Position numbers and translations under genes: made by a program. A DNA stretch of 64,000 nt from Blastopirellula sediminis (GTDB lineage: Bacteria; Planctomycetota; Planctomycetia; Pirellulales; Pirellulaceae): the NCBI RefSeq assembly GCF_020966755.1, contig NZ_JAJKFT010000004.1, positions 1-64,000 on the forward strand, given 5' to 3'. Position 1 is the first letter of the stretch, and the number at the start of each line of letters is the position of its first letter. Shown piece by piece: positions 25,042-35,346 of this stretch. A model generated the notes under the pieces. The model was not told the origin of the DNA. It did not search any database and worked only from the letters and a program-made list of their open reading frames with translations.

Positions 25042-27189
25042 ATGTTACCGACCGCGACGATTGAGCTCTCGTTTCCCCAGGCCGGTATCGCCCTGCTGAC
25101 CTTTAACGACCCCTCCAAGGGCGCCAACATCCTGAGCCGCTCGGTGATGGACGAGTTGGCCAAGCATCTCGACGAGATCGACGGCTGCGACGACATCTAC
25201 GGCCTGGTGATCGCTTCGGGCAAGCCCGGGATCTTTATCGCCGGCGCCGACATTCGCGAGTTCGTCGCGTCAGTTGGCGCCTCCAAAGAAGAAATCGCCG
25301 CGATGAGTCAGCGCGGGCAGCAACTGTTCGCCCGACTGTCGAGCGGCCGCTACATGAGCGTCGCCGCGATTGACGGCGTCTGCGTCGGCGGCGGCGCCGA
25401 ACTGGCGGTCTGGTGCGATCGTCGCATTCTCTCGACCGGACCGAAAACGGAACTCGGTTTCCCCGAAGTCAAACTCGGCATCTTCCCCGGTTGGGGTGGA
25501 ACGGTTCGACTGCCGCGAATTGTCGGTCTTAGTAATGCCGTCGAAATGATCACCGGCGGCGAATCGGTCACGGCCGCGGCCGCTGCAAAGATGGGCCTGG
25601 CCGACGATGTGACCTCGCCTGACGATCTGGTCGCCGCCGCGATCCGGATGATCGAACAAGAAAAAGAAGCGCGGTCATTCCTGCAAGATCGCGAGAAGCG
25701 TAGCAGCGCCATTTCGCTGAGCGAGACCGAGTTCGGCTTCCTCGGCGCGACTGCTTCGGCCTATATCCAAGGTCAGACCAAGGGACAGTATCCGGCGCCG
25801 CTCGCCGCTTTGGAGACATTGCTTGGCGGCGCGATGATGGATGCGGCGTCGGCGCTCGAGATGGAAGCGCAGGGACTCGCCGGACTGTTCGGCACGCCGG
25901 TCAACGCGGCGCTGATGAACGTCTTCTTCCTGACCGATCGGAACAAGAAGGATGTCGGGGTCGAAAACTCCGATGTTGAAAAGACGAAGATTGATTCGGT
26001 AAGCGTCATCGGCGCTGGGATCATGGGCGCCGGGATCGCTGCGGCCAATATTCGCCGCGGCGTCTACACCACGATGGCCGACGCTAATGCCGAAGCGCTT
26101 CGCCGCGGAGTCGCCGGCGTCCTCGACGAAGCGTCGTATGATCGGGAAGCGGGCAAGAAGACGGTCGCCAAGGCGATCGAAGGCGCCGCACTTCTCAACG
26201 GTTCGAGCAGCGACGCCGAGATTACCTCGGCCAACCTGGTGATCGAAGCGATCGTCGAAAACATGGAAGTCAAACGCAAGATCTACGCTCGGCTTGAGCC
26301 GCTGATGGCGGACGATGCGATCCTTGCGTCGAACACGTCGACCCTGCCGATCACGCAGTTGGCGGCCAATCTGGCTAAGCCGGAACGATTCGTTGGGATT
26401 CACTTCTTCAATCCGGTTCGCAAGATGAAACTGGTCGAAGTGATCCGCGGCGAAAAGACGAGCGACGCCACCGTCGCTTCGGCCGTCGCCTACGCCAAGC
26501 GGCTCGGCAAGTTCCCAATCGTGGTGAACGACGGGCCCGGCTTTTTGGTCAATCGCTTGCTCTTCCCCTACATGAACGAATCGCTCGCGCTGCTCCAGGA
26601 AGGGGTTTCGATGGAGCGGATCGACAAATGCTCGAAGAAGTTCGGCATGCCGATCGGTCCGATCGCCCTATACGACATGGTCGGCATCGACACTGCCTTC
26701 TACGCCGGACGGACGATGTACGACGCGTTTCCAGATCGGACGCTCGCTTCGCCGATTTTGCCGGCGCTCGTGAAAGCGGGCCGCTTAGGGAATAAGTCAG
26801 GACGCGGCTTCTACAACTACGAGAATCGCAAAGGGAAAGCGGAGCCTGATCCGACGGCGGCGAAGTACATCGATCCTTATATTCGTGGAACTCCTCGTGA
26901 CGAAACCGACGCGCAGCTGACCGATCGTTTGTTCCTGCCGATGCTGTTGGAAGCGACCCGGGCGATGGAAGCGAAGATCGTCCGCGACGTTCGCGACATC
27001 GATCTCGGTTTGATTTTCGGCTTAGGTTTCCCGCCGTTCAAAGGGGGCCTGATGTTCTGGGCCGATACGGTCGGCGCGGCGAAGTTGGTCGAACGACTCA
27101 AGCCGTGGGAAGATTTCGGCGTTCGCTACAAGCCGACTGATTTGTTGTTGGAGATGGCCAAGAGCGGCAAGAAGTTTTACGACCTGTAA
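25042..27189 (+). CDS. fadJ: Fused enoyl-CoA hydratase / 3-hydroxyacyl-CoA dehydrogenase (beta-oxidation alpha subunit)
   Basis: 715 residues, the usual length of FadB/FadJ. The N-terminal crotonase domain shows KPGIFIAGADIREF (oxyanion hole), GGGAELAVWCDRRI and LGFPEVKLGIFPGWGG, with both catalytic glutamates. The NAD-binding dehydrogenase starts near residue 323 with VIGAGIMGAGIAAANI, and the catalytic His is in GIHFFNPVRKMKLVEV. It converts trans-2-enoyl-CoA to 3-ketoacyl-CoA in two steps. ATG 25042 is chosen over TTG 24997. First gene of a four-gene beta-oxidation operon. I cannot separate FadJ from FadB by eye. Confidence 0.95.
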   Translation: MLPTATIELSFPQAGIALLTFNDPSKGANILSRSVMDELAKHLDEIDGCDDIYGLVIASGKPGIFIAGADIREFVASVGASKEEIAAMSQRGQQLFARLSSGRYMSVAAIDGVCVGGGAELAVWCDRRILSTGPKTELGFPEVKLGIFPGWGGTVRLPRIVGLSNAVEMITGGESVTAAAAAKMGLADDVTSPDDLVAAAIRMIEQEKEARSFLQDREKRSSAISLSETEFGFLGATASAYIQGQTKGQYPAPLAALETLLGGAMMDAASALEMEAQGLAGLFGTPVNAALMNVFFLTDRNKKDVGVENSDVEKTKIDSVSVIGAGIMGAGIAAANIRRGVYTTMADANAEALRRGVAGVLDEASYDREAGKKTVAKAIEGAALLNGSSSDAEITSANLVIEAIVENMEVKRKIYARLEPLMADDAILASNTSTLPITQLAANLAKPERFVGIHFFNPVRKMKLVEVIRGEKTSDATVASAVAYAKRLGKFPIVVNDGPGFLVNRLLFPYMNESLALLQEGVSMERIDKCSKKFGMPIGPIALYDMVGIDTAFYAGRTMYDAFPDRTLASPILPALVKAGRLGNKSGRGFYNYENRKGKAEPDPTAAKYIDPYIRGTPRDETDAQLTDRLFLPMLLEATRAMEAKIVRDVRDIDLGLIFGLGFPPFKGGLMFWADTVGAAKLVERLKPWEDFGVRYKPTDLLLEMAKSGKKFYDL

Positions 27190-27242
27190 ACACGACCGAT
27201 TTCCGTCGACCAAGGCGGTAACCATAGAAAAGGAAGACGGCG

Positions 27243-28403
27243 ATGACGCAAGCCGTAGTGATTGATGGAGTTCGCACGGCGATCGGCCGCGCGCATCCCG
27301 AAAAGGGTGTTTATCGCGACGTTCGCAGCGACGACCTGGCGGTCGCCTGCGTTGAGGCGCTGTTGAAACGAACCGGCGTTTCGCCGCAGGAAATCGAAGA
27401 CGTCATCTTCGGCTGCACGCAGCAGACGCTCGAACAAGGTTTGAACGTCGGTCGCTTGATTGGGCTGATGGGCGGAGTCGCTCACACCGCCGGCGGCGCC
27501 ACGATGAATCGCCTTTGCGGCAGTAGTCTGCAGGCTCTCAATCAAGCCGCTCACAGCATCACGGCCGGCGCCGAAGACGTTCACATCGTCGGCGGGCTCG
27601 AGCACATGCAGCACATTCCGATGGATCATGGTCTCGACCTGAACCCAAAGCTGTTTCAGCAAACCTCCAAGGCGGCGCTGATGATGGGGATCACGGCCGA
27701 GTTCCTGGCGCAGACGCAGGAAATCTCGCGTCGCGATCAAGACGAGTTCGCGCTGGCCAGCCATCAGAAGGCGACCGCTGCGTTCGCCGCTGGCGAATTC
27801 GAGAAAGAAATCGTCCCGGTCTATGGTCGCAATGAAGAAGGTCAGCGGACGCTGATCACGATGGATCAGTGCGTTCGGACCGACGCGAGCATTGAGGCTC
27901 TCTCGATGCTGCAGCCCGCTTTCATGCCGGGCGCCGGAACGGTGACTGCCGGTAATAGCTCGCCGCTGAATGACGGCGCGTCGGCGCTGCTGATGATGTC
28001 GGAAGGGAAAGCGAAAGAGCTGGGCCTGAAGCCGCTCGTTCGCGTTGTGTCGACTGCCGTCGCCGGCGTCGATCCGAGCGTGATGGGAACCGGTCCGATT
28101 CCGGCGACCAAGAAAGCGCTAAAGCGAGCCGGGCTGAAACTGGAAGATATCGACCTGATCGAACTAAACGAGGCGTTCGCCGCCCAGTCTCTTTCCTGCA
28201 TCCGCGGGCTGAAGCTCGACGTCAGCAAGGTGAACGTTCGCGGCGGTGCGATCGCGATTGGACACCCGCTCGGCTGTAGCGGGGCTCGCATCGCGACGAC
28301 GCTGATTCACGCGATGGTCGATCGGAAGGTGAAGTACGGCCTGGCGACGATGTGCATTGGGGCCGGGCAAGGGATCGCAACCATCTTTGAGCGAGTCGAC
28401 TAA
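27243..28403 (+). CDS. fadA: Acetyl-CoA C-acyltransferase (3-ketoacyl-CoA thiolase)
   Basis: 386 residues. The nucleophile Cys92 sits in [16 protein letters not shown]. His341 is in [10 protein letters not shown] and the second catalytic Cys371 is in TMCIGAGQG. It carries out the last step of beta-oxidation, releasing acetyl-CoA, as partner of the preceding hydratase/dehydrogenase (53 bp gap). Length and motifs are normal. Cytoplasmic; probably forms an alpha2beta2 complex. Confidence 0.95.
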   Translation: MTQAVVIDGVRTAIGRAHPEKGVYRDVRSDDLAVACVEALLKRTGVSPQEIEDVIFGCTQQTLEQGLNVGRLIGLMGGVAHTAGGATMNRLCGSSLQALNQAAHSITAGAEDVHIVGGLEHMQHIPMDHGLDLNPKLFQQTSKAALMMGITAEFLAQTQEISRRDQDEFALASHQKATAAFAAGEFEKEIVPVYGRNEEGQRTLITMDQCVRTDASIEALSMLQPAFMPGAGTVTAGNSSPLNDGASALLMMSEGKAKELGLKPLVRVVSTAVAGVDPSVMGTGPIPATKKALKRAGLKLEDIDLIELNEAFAAQSLSCIRGLKLDVSKVNVRGGAIAIGHPLGCSGARIATTLIHAMVDRKVKYGLATMCIGAGQGIATIFERVD

Positions 28404-28405
28404 CG

Positions 28406-30031
28406 ATGTCGGCCCCGATCCATGGCGACTCGATCTTCGAACTGTTCGTTCGCCGCGCGATGATCAGCGGTGAAACGCCGGCGCTTTGGACGTTCGAGCA
28501 GGGAGAGTTTCGAAGTTGCACGTGGGACGATCTTGCCGCCGACGTCGCTGCCGTCGCCGCTAGTTTTCGGCGGCTCGGAGTCTCGCCCGGCGATCGCGTC
28601 GCGGTCGAATTGCCGAACTGCCATGAATGGATCATCGCCGATCTGGCGATCGCGGCGGTCGGCGCGGTGAGCGTACCGCTGCATGTCAGCTACAGGACGG
28701 AAGAACGGCTCCGCCTGCTGGAACACTGCGGCGCCAAGTATTCGCTTCGCTCGTTCGGCGAAGATTGGGAAGAGTCGGGGAGCACGACCGAAGACGTCAG
28801 CCTGGTTGATCTCGTCGACCAGACCGAACTGGAATCATGGGATTTTCTCACGGTCGACGCCGCGCCGCTCACCGAGTTTTCGCTGCCAAGGCCCGATGAC
28901 CTGGCCACGATCGTCTACACCAGCGGGACGACCGGGCATCCCAAGGGAGTCATGCTCTCGCACGGCAATCTGGCGTTCGATGCGCTGGCGCTGGTCGAAG
29001 CGTTTGACGATTCGTCGGAAGATCGCCGGCTCACGTTCTTGCCGTTTAGCCATTTGTACGCTCGGACGTGCGATCTTTACACCTGGATCATCCTCGGCAA
29101 CGAACTGGTCTTGGCGCGTTCGCGCGAGACGATCCTGGACGATTGCAAGTTGATGCGGCCGACGCTGATTAACGGCGTTCCCTACTTCTATCAAAAGGTG
29201 GCCGACGCGGTTCGCGCCCAAGGGAAGATCGAAGAGCCGGGGACGCTGCAAAAGATGCTCGGCGGCCGAATCAAAATGTTCGCCAGCGGCGGCGCGGCGC
29301 TGGCCGACTATGCCGCCGATATCTTCGCCAAGCAAGATTCGCCGATCCGCAACGGCTATGGGTTGTCGGAATCGGCGCCGGTCATCACCGCTTCTTCTCG
29401 CAAGATCTATCGCCCTCGCAGCGTCGGCCGAGCGCTCCCAGGCGTCGAAGTCCGTATCGCCGATGACGGCGAAGTGTTGACCCGCGGGCCGCACGTCATG
29501 CAAGGCTATTATCACGACGAAGCGGCGACCGCGGCGGTGATCGACGAGCAAGGTTGGCTCCAAACCGGCGACCTGGGACATTTGGACGAAGACAACTTTT
29601 TGTTCATCACCGGGCGAAAGAAGGAACTGATCGTCACCGCGACCGGCAAGAAGGTGGCGCCGGCTCAGATTGAATCGGTCCTCGCCTCCGATCCGCTGAT
29701 CGCTCAGGCGATAGTGATCGGCGAAGGACGCAACTTTTTGACGGCGCTGATTGTGCCTGAACCAGACGTGCTGCGAGAATTCATCCGCCTTGAGCGACTA
29801 TGGGTTTTCTCCAAGCGGGGCGCCTTGCGGCATCGGAAGGTGCTGGCGACCTATCGCGAGCGGATCGATCGTCTGCTGGCCGACCATCCAAAGCATGAGC
29901 AGATCGCCCGCTTTACGCTGATGGGACGCGGTTTTACGCCCGACTCCGGCGAGATGACTCCCAAATTGTCGCTGCGGCGCGACCTGATCCAGCGGAACTG
30001 TGCGGCCGAAATCGAGGCGATGTATCGATAG
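28406..30031 (+). CDS. Long-chain acyl-CoA ligase (AMP-forming)
   Basis: 541 residues of the ANL superfamily. The phosphate-binding loop IVYTSGTTGHPKGVM lies near residue 170, followed by NGYGLSESAPVITA, QTGDLGHLDEDNFLFITGRKKE and a C-terminal lysine region (MTPKLSLRRDLI). It should activate fatty acids to acyl-CoA for the two upstream enzymes. It begins 2 bp after the thiolase stop, so translation is probably coupled. The YGLSE motif has Ser where many ligases have Thr, a common conservative change. Confidence 0.93.
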   Translation: MSAPIHGDSIFELFVRRAMISGETPALWTFEQGEFRSCTWDDLAADVAAVAASFRRLGVSPGDRVAVELPNCHEWIIADLAIAAVGAVSVPLHVSYRTEERLRLLEHCGAKYSLRSFGEDWEESGSTTEDVSLVDLVDQTELESWDFLTVDAAPLTEFSLPRPDDLATIVYTSGTTGHPKGVMLSHGNLAFDALALVEAFDDSSEDRRLTFLPFSHLYARTCDLYTWIILGNELVLARSRETILDDCKLMRPTLINGVPYFYQKVADAVRAQGKIEEPGTLQKMLGGRIKMFASGGAALADYAADIFAKQDSPIRNGYGLSESAPVITASSRKIYRPRSVGRALPGVEVRIADDGEVLTRGPHVMQGYYHDEAATAAVIDEQGWLQTGDLGHLDEDNFLFITGRKKELIVTATGKKVAPAQIESVLASDPLIAQAIVIGEGRNFLTALIVPEPDVLREFIRLERLWVFSKRGALRHRKVLATYRERIDRLLADHPKHEQIARFTLMGRGFTPDSGEMTPKLSLRRDLIQRNCAAEIEAMYR

Positions 30032-30077
30032 GGCGCGAAACAGTGTCGCAACGAATAGGAGATTCCTGTCGTTTGTA

Positions 30078-30091
30078 ACCCTTTAAAGGGT
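30078..30091. other. 14-bp palindrome in the ligase/dehydrogenase gap
   Basis: ACCCTTTAAAGGGT is a perfect palindrome 46 bp after the ligase stop and about 90 bp before the next start. It could be a small hairpin or an operator. No T tract follows. Confidence 0.4.
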
Positions 30092-30182
30092 AGGGGTTTA
30101 TGCGGCAAATGCCCCCGTCGCAGGCCCCGCTTGCCGTCTTTTGCGCGGTAAAATGGAGTACACCCCTGGAAGGAGATCCCCG

Positions 30183-32105
30183 ATGTCGACCCAATTGCCT
30201 GAAGGTTCTCAGACCGAGACCGCCCCGGAAGAATCGTTCGCTGAAACTGCCCTCAAACTCGGCGGCAAGAGTGCGGAAGAAGCCCGTCGTACCGGCGCCA
30301 TCGACAGCGCCGACGATCAGGTCGAAAAGCTGTTTCAGCCGCAGTATCAAACCGTCAACAGCCCGGCGCACCGCGTGGTGTGGGATCGCGGCTTCGATAT
30401 CAATCTCTTTCTGCCGAAGCAGGAAGAAACGCCGGCCGAACTGCGCAAGGTGATGGACGACTCGATCGCCGTCGTCAACAAGTTCAAGGCCGAGAAAAAG
30501 CTGCACAACGAAGAAGGGAAGATCACCCGCGAAGTGATGGACGCTTTGGGGGAAGTCGGCTACTGGGGCCTGCTGGTCGACAAGAAATATGGCGGCAGCG
30601 GCGCGCCGTTTCGGAGCTTCGCCCCGTTTCTAACGCGGATGGCGATGGCCGATCCGACGATCGCCGGGCTCGCTTCGGTCCATGGTTGCATTGGCGCCGT
30701 CGATCCGGTCGGGACGTTCGGTGACGAAGAGCAAAAGCAACGCTGGCTGCCAAAATTGGCCAGCGGGGAAAGGCTATCGGCCTTCGCGCTAACCGAGCCG
30801 TGCGCTGGATCGGATTTGACGGCGCTCCGTACCACGGCGGTGCTCGACGGCGACTCATATGTGGTGAACGGCGAAAAGCTGTTCATCACCAACGTGACGC
30901 CGGGCAGGACGATCGGTCTGGTCTGTCTGATCGACGACAAGCCGGCAGTGTTGGTGGTCGACTTGCCCGACGCCGAGAACGACAACTTCCAGCTGCGCAA
31001 ATACGGCCTCTGGGCGCTGAAGCATACCTACAACCGCGGGATCATCTTCAAAGATTTCCGCGTGCCGAAAGAAAACCTGCTCGAGCCGATCAAAGGGAAC
31101 GGTCTGACGATCGCCTATCATGGTTTGAATCTGGGCCGTATTTCACTCTGTGCGAATGCCGCCGGGACGATGCGGCTGATGATGGCCAGCATGATTCCGT
31201 GGGCCAAGTTCCGCGAAACGTACGGCGAACCGATCGCCAAACGCGAACTGGTGCAGCGGCGGATTGGCCGGATGGCCGGTTTGATCGTCGCCGCCGACGC
31301 GCTGGTCGCGTGGTGCTCGACCTTGATCGACTCCGGCTATCGCGGCGAAATGGAATGCATTATCGCCAAGATCTTCGGCAGCGAAGCGCAGAAGGAAGCG
31401 GCGATCGAGCTGTTCATGAAGACGCACGGCGGTCGCTCGTTCCTGCATGGGCACATGTTTGGCGATAACGTCCACGAGTATCTCGCTCCCTGCATTTACG
31501 AAGGGGAAGGGGAGATGCTGGGAATGGCGTTCTTCAAGTCGCTGGTCAAACAGCACGGCACCACCTACTTTGAAGCGGTCGGTCGGGCTTTGGCCAAAGC
31601 AGGCATCAAGAAGCCGAATCCGCTCAATCCGGCTCACGCGTGGGCGCTCAAAGGGGCGATCGCGCCGTACGCCGGGTGGCTGATGAAGGAGTACTGCACG
31701 CCGAAACCACGGCCGCATTTCCCCGAAATGCCGAGCGAACTGAAGGCTCACGCCCAGTTCGCCGCCGAAAAGCTGCAATCGCTTCCGCTGACAATCTCCG
31801 GCGTGATGCGCAAACACCAGCTGAAGTTGGCCGATCGCCAATGCCGGATGTCTCTCCTCTCGGGCCAGGTGCAAAAATTGATTACCATACTTTGCACCAG
31901 TCTGTACGCGTCGCAGCAAGAGAACGAATTGGTCCGCGAAGCGGCCGATGTGATCTGCCGCGATTTGACGAACGAAGTGCTGAGCAAACCGGTCAGCGAT
32001 CGTCATTTCCGCCGCGTGACGCAACTGGGGGCGACGATCGCCGAACAGGGCTTCCCCGGAGTCGAAGGGGCGCCGGACGAAATCTTGATGAAGTACGAGA
32101 AATAG
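30183..32105 (+). CDS. Acyl-CoA dehydrogenase
   Basis: 640 residues, longer than standard acyl-CoA dehydrogenases (about 380). The size and C-terminal extension resemble the VLCAD/ACAD9 group. Motifs: [18 protein letters not shown] (FAD/substrate contact), [30 protein letters not shown] and [16 protein letters not shown]. It catalyses the FAD-dependent first step of beta-oxidation. ATG 30183 follows a strong GGAAGGAG site. It probably belongs to the upstream fad operon, or to a sub-transcript starting in the 150-bp gap. Confidence 0.94.
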   Translation: MSTQLPEGSQTETAPEESFAETALKLGGKSAEEARRTGAIDSADDQVEKLFQPQYQTVNSPAHRVVWDRGFDINLFLPKQEETPAELRKVMDDSIAVVNKFKAEKKLHNEEGKITREVMDALGEVGYWGLLVDKKYGGSGAPFRSFAPFLTRMAMADPTIAGLASVHGCIGAVDPVGTFGDEEQKQRWLPKLASGERLSAFALTEPCAGSDLTALRTTAVLDGDSYVVNGEKLFITNVTPGRTIGLVCLIDDKPAVLVVDLPDAENDNFQLRKYGLWALKHTYNRGIIFKDFRVPKENLLEPIKGNGLTIAYHGLNLGRISLCANAAGTMRLMMASMIPWAKFRETYGEPIAKRELVQRRIGRMAGLIVAADALVAWCSTLIDSGYRGEMECIIAKIFGSEAQKEAAIELFMKTHGGRSFLHGHMFGDNVHEYLAPCIYEGEGEMLGMAFFKSLVKQHGTTYFEAVGRALAKAGIKKPNPLNPAHAWALKGAIAPYAGWLMKEYCTPKPRPHFPEMPSELKAHAQFAAEKLQSLPLTISGVMRKHQLKLADRQCRMSLLSGQVQKLITILCTSLYASQQENELVREAADVICRDLTNEVLSKPVSDRHFRRVTQLGATIAEQGFPGVEGAPDEILMKYEK

Positions 32106-32127
32106 CGAGTAGCGAGGAAATCAGCCG

Positions 32128-32811
32128 GTGAGAAACTTTGGCGTAATCTTGCCGGCGGCTGGTCGCAGCACGCGGTTCGGCGATCCGCGGCAGAAGAAAG
32201 TCTACGCTCCCCTCGCCGGCAAAGCGGTTTGGCTGCATAGCGCCGAGCGCTTCGCCGCTCGCGACGACGTTGATCAGGTGATTGTCGTCATCTCGCCCGA
32301 AGATGAAGAGTCGTTCCGCGCCGACTACGCTGCCGAGATCGATCGGCTCCACTTGTCGATCGCGCTGGGAGGGGCCGAACGCAGCGATTCGATATCCAAC
32401 GCAATCGCGCTGCTCGACGAAGATATCGAAATGGTCGCGGTCCACGACGCCGCTCGCCCCTGTATCAGCGACAAGCTGATCGACGACGTTTTCGCCGCCG
32501 CGATCGAACATGGCGCCGCGATGCTGGCCACGCCGGTAGCGGGAACGTTGAAACGGGTCTTCGACGATCGAACGATCCAGGAGACGGTCTCCCGAACCGG
32601 AATCTGGGAAGCGCAAACGCCGCAGGTATTTCGCCGCGACTGGTTCGCCGAAGCGTACGAAACTCGTACCGCCGATGCAGTGACCGACGACGCCCAATTG
32701 CTCGAACGAATGGGAAGAAGCGTGCTGGTCGTTCCGGGATCGCAGCTCAATCGGAAGATCACCACGCAGGAAGACCTGCTGATCGCCGCGGCGACGCTGG
32801 CGATGATCTAA
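32128..32811 (+). CDS. ispD: 2-C-methyl-D-erythritol 4-phosphate cytidylyltransferase
   Basis: 227 residues, normal for IspD. The nucleotide-binding start VILPAAGRSTRFGDPRQKKV, the VHDAARPCIS block and the tail SQLNRKITTQEDLLIA are all present. It makes CDP-methylerythritol in the MEP isoprenoid pathway. The start is GTG 32128 with GAGG upstream. It follows the acyl-CoA dehydrogenase by 22 bp, so it may be read through from the fad operon. A large inverted repeat follows its stop. Confidence 0.95.
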   Translation: MRNFGVILPAAGRSTRFGDPRQKKVYAPLAGKAVWLHSAERFAARDDVDQVIVVISPEDEESFRADYAAEIDRLHLSIALGGAERSDSISNAIALLDEDIEMVAVHDAARPCISDKLIDDVFAAAIEHGAAMLATPVAGTLKRVFDDRTIQETVSRTGIWEAQTPQVFRRDWFAEAYETRTADAVTDDAQLLERMGRSVLVVPGSQLNRKITTQEDLLIAAATLAMI

Positions 32812-32830
32812 CGATTTTGGGCACAAATTA

Positions 32831-32908
32831 GGGTGGCACTGCTGGCTTGTCCAGCAGTGGGCGATAGGTACCCAGTTCACACTGCTGGACAAGCCAGCAG
32901 TGCCACCC
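32831..32908. repeat. Large perfect inverted repeat after ispD
   Basis: Two 29-bp arms (32831-32859 and 32880-32908) are exact complements with a 20-bp spacer. Each arm also contains a smaller inverted repeat, CACTGCTGG/CCAGCAGTG, so the element can form either one long stem or two short hairpins. It starts 20 bp after the ispD stop. Confidence 0.9.
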
Positions 32909-33032
32909 CGTGATCTGAAATCCGACCTGCGTTCGGCTCGCCTTTTCGGATGGCCGCCGCGAACCTAAAATGGCCCCTTGGCTCTTCACTCTTTTGGGCC
33001 GCTCGCGACGACTACCTTGCCGAAAGCTGACG

Positions 33033-34319
33033 ATGAACGACATTTTCGCCGACCTGAAGTGGCGTGGACTGATTTTTCAAACCACTGCCGACGATCATCT
33101 CCCCAAGTGGTTGAACGAGAAGCCGCGAACCGTTTACGCCGGTTTTGATCCGACCGCCGAAAGCCTGCACGTCGGCAGCTTGTTGCCGCTGATGCTCCTC
33201 CGCCGCTTTCAAAAGGCGGGGCATCGCCCCATTGCGTTGGTGGGGGGAGCGACCGGGATGATCGGCGATCCGAGCGGCAAAAGCGCCGAGCGAAACTTGC
33301 TGACGGCTGAGCAACTCGAGAAGAACGTCGCCGGCATCAAGGCGCAGGTCGCCAAGCTGGTCGACTTCGACGACTCGCCGGCCGGCGCAAAGCTCGTCAA
33401 CAACTTCGATTGGATGAACAACTTCACCTACCTCGAATTCTTGCGCGACGTCGGCAAGCATTTTCCGGTCAACGTGATGATGGCGAAGGATTCGGTCCGC
33501 AGCCGTCTGGAGCGGGAAGACGCCGGGATCAGCTACACCGAATTCAGCTACATGCTCCTCCAGGCATACGACTTCGTGCACCTGAATCAGAAGTTCGATT
33601 GCGAACTGCAAATTGGCGGCAGCGATCAGTGGGGGAACATCACGGCTGGTACCGAATTGGGACGTCGGATGGCTCAGAAGCAGTTGTACGGCATGACCTG
33701 TCCGCTGCTCACCAAATCGGATGGAACCAAGATGGGAAAAACCGAGTCAGGCGCCATTTGGCTGTCGGCCGATCGGACCAGCCCCTACGCGTTTTTCCAA
33801 TACTGGTTCAACGTCGCCGACAATGACGTCAGCAAGTGTCTCCGCTTTTTGACCGAACTGGAGCACGAAGAGATCGAGGCGCTCGACAAGTCGCGTGAGG
33901 AAGAGCCGCATCAGCGGGCCAGCCAGAAGCGTCTGGCCGAGCATCTGACGCAGTTGATCCATGGCGACGAAGGATTGGCGACCGCCCAGCGAGCGACCGA
34001 CATTTTTTTCGGCGGGACGATCGAAGCGATGAATGACGCCCAGTTGGGCCAGATCTTCGCCGACGTGCCGAGCAGCGAATTGCCGCGTGAACGGCTCTCA
34101 GGCGACGGACTGGGCGTTCTGGACGCGTTTGTCGAAGCTGGCTTGGCCAAGAGCAAAGGGGAAGCCCGACGTGCCGTCACCCAGGGGGGCGCCTACGTCA
34201 ATAACATTCGCGCAGAAAGCGTTGATCAGTCCCTCACCGAAAAAGACCTGGCGAGCGAGACAGTGATCGTGCTGCGGAGCGGCAAAAAGAACTACGCGCT
34301 TCTGCGGTTTAACGGCTAA
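33033..34319 (+). CDS. tyrS: Tyrosyl-tRNA synthetase
   Basis: 428 residues. Class I synthetase motifs are clear: the HIGH equivalent in GFDPTAESLHVGSLLPL, the tyrosine-recognition region QIGGSDQWGNIT and the KMSKS equivalent in DGTKMGKTESGAIWL. A C-terminal S4 RNA-binding domain (EARRAVTQGGAYVNNI) closes the protein. ATG 33033 gives the usual N-terminus (MNDIFADLKWRGLI); the longer frame to 32970 lacks support. A palindromic repeat begins 14 bp after its stop. Confidence 0.97.
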   Translation: MNDIFADLKWRGLIFQTTADDHLPKWLNEKPRTVYAGFDPTAESLHVGSLLPLMLLRRFQKAGHRPIALVGGATGMIGDPSGKSAERNLLTAEQLEKNVAGIKAQVAKLVDFDDSPAGAKLVNNFDWMNNFTYLEFLRDVGKHFPVNVMMAKDSVRSRLEREDAGISYTEFSYMLLQAYDFVHLNQKFDCELQIGGSDQWGNITAGTELGRRMAQKQLYGMTCPLLTKSDGTKMGKTESGAIWLSADRTSPYAFFQYWFNVADNDVSKCLRFLTELEHEEIEALDKSREEEPHQRASQKRLAEHLTQLIHGDEGLATAQRATDIFFGGTIEAMNDAQLGQIFADVPSSELPRERLSGDGLGVLDAFVEAGLAKSKGEARRAVTQGGAYVNNIRAESVDQSLTEKDLASETVIVLRSGKKNYALLRFNG

Positions 34320-34332
34320 ACGGGCCACTGAG

Positions 34333-34443
34333 GCTGGTGCCATGCTCTTGCCGCGTCTTCGCGGGATGAGCATGTCTTCAGTGCGTGTTGCCGGGGGCAA
34401 AGACATGCTTACCCGGCTATCGCCGTGAAAGCATGGCACCAGC
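34333..34443. repeat. 111-bp palindromic repeat, GGTGCCATGCT family (copy 1)
   Basis: The ends GCTGGTGCCATGCT (34333-34346) and AGCATGGCACCAGC (34430-34443) are perfect inverted copies. The inside contains GTCTTCGCGGGATGAGCATG and AAAGACATGC, giving further pairing. A second copy lies at 46076-46185, with a left half nearly identical over about 60 bp. Confidence 0.88.
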
Positions 34444-34572
34444 AACATCTAGGGCGGGCGCCGACATCGCTAGCGGTCGGCAGGTTTCAATTGACCTGTT
34501 TTGACGACGCCCGTACCATTCGGAGGCCTTCTCCAATTGGGGCAATCGATTGATGCTAGGTGTCTGTTGAGT

Positions 34573-35346
34573 ATGAAATTGTCGTGGAAGATTGCGGCCG
34601 CCGCTTTCCTAACGCTTTTGCTTGCGCTGGGCGGGGTCGGCGTCTATCTTTATCAGGCCGCGCAATATGTGCCGGAGTTCTATACGCAGGCGCTCGAGAT
34701 CGAACCGGCGCAGGCGAAAGAGACCGGCGAGATTCTCGAAGAGCAGGTCTTCGCATTCACCAACGAAGTCCGCAAGCCGTCGCGGTGGCAGCTGCGTTTG
34801 ACGAACGATCAGATCAACGGTTGGCTCGCGTCCGACCTGGAAGAAAAGTTCCCGAAGCTGTTGCCAGAGGGAATGCACGATCCGCGGATTGCGATCGAAG
34901 AGCGTCAGGTAAAGCTGGGCTGTCGATTTGAAGGGCAGCAGTTCCACTCGGTCTTGTCGCTCGAAGTCGACGCTTACTTGGTCGAAGACGAAGAGAACGT
35001 CGTCGCGATTCAGATTCACAACGTCTCGGCCGGTTCGTTGCCGTTTCCGCTCGGTAGTCTGCTGAATGAGATTTCCCGCCGCGCGGAAGAGGCGAAGATC
35101 CCGCTGCGTTGGCAACAGGTCGATGGCGATCCGGTCGCCTTGGTGACGGTGCCGAGCGAAGGGGACGAGATCGACGGGACGATTCGGATCGATACGCTCG
35201 AACTTCGCAAGGGTGAGATCCTACTCGCCGGCGAAACGACGAAAACGCCGGAAGTGGAAAGCGGTCCCAGCGAACCGGTCGCGCCGGAAGCGACGACCGA
35301 TCAAGAGATCAAAACGGCCAGCCGCCCGATGAGCACGCTGCCGTAA
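34573..35346 (+). CDS. Membrane-anchored or secreted hypothetical protein
   Basis: 257 residues with an N-terminal hydrophobic helix (WKIAAAAFLTLLLALGGVGVYLY) and no cysteine for lipidation. The mature part is acidic, with beta-type patterns (VKLGCRFEGQQFHSVLSLEVDAYLVEDEENVVAIQI), and ends in a Pro/Glu/Thr-rich tail. I do not recognise the family. ATG 34573 is chosen because the longer frame lacks a signal-like start. The last 46 bp overlap the 3' end of the opposite-strand LigD-like gene. Confidence 0.75.
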   Translation: MKLSWKIAAAAFLTLLLALGGVGVYLYQAAQYVPEFYTQALEIEPAQAKETGEILEEQVFAFTNEVRKPSRWQLRLTNDQINGWLASDLEEKFPKLLPEGMHDPRIAIEERQVKLGCRFEGQQFHSVLSLEVDAYLVEDEENVVAIQIHNVSAGSLPFPLGSLLNEISRRAEEAKIPLRWQQVDGDPVALVTVPSEGDEIDGTIRIDTLELRKGEILLAGETTKTPEVESGPSEPVAPEATTDQEIKTASRPMSTLP

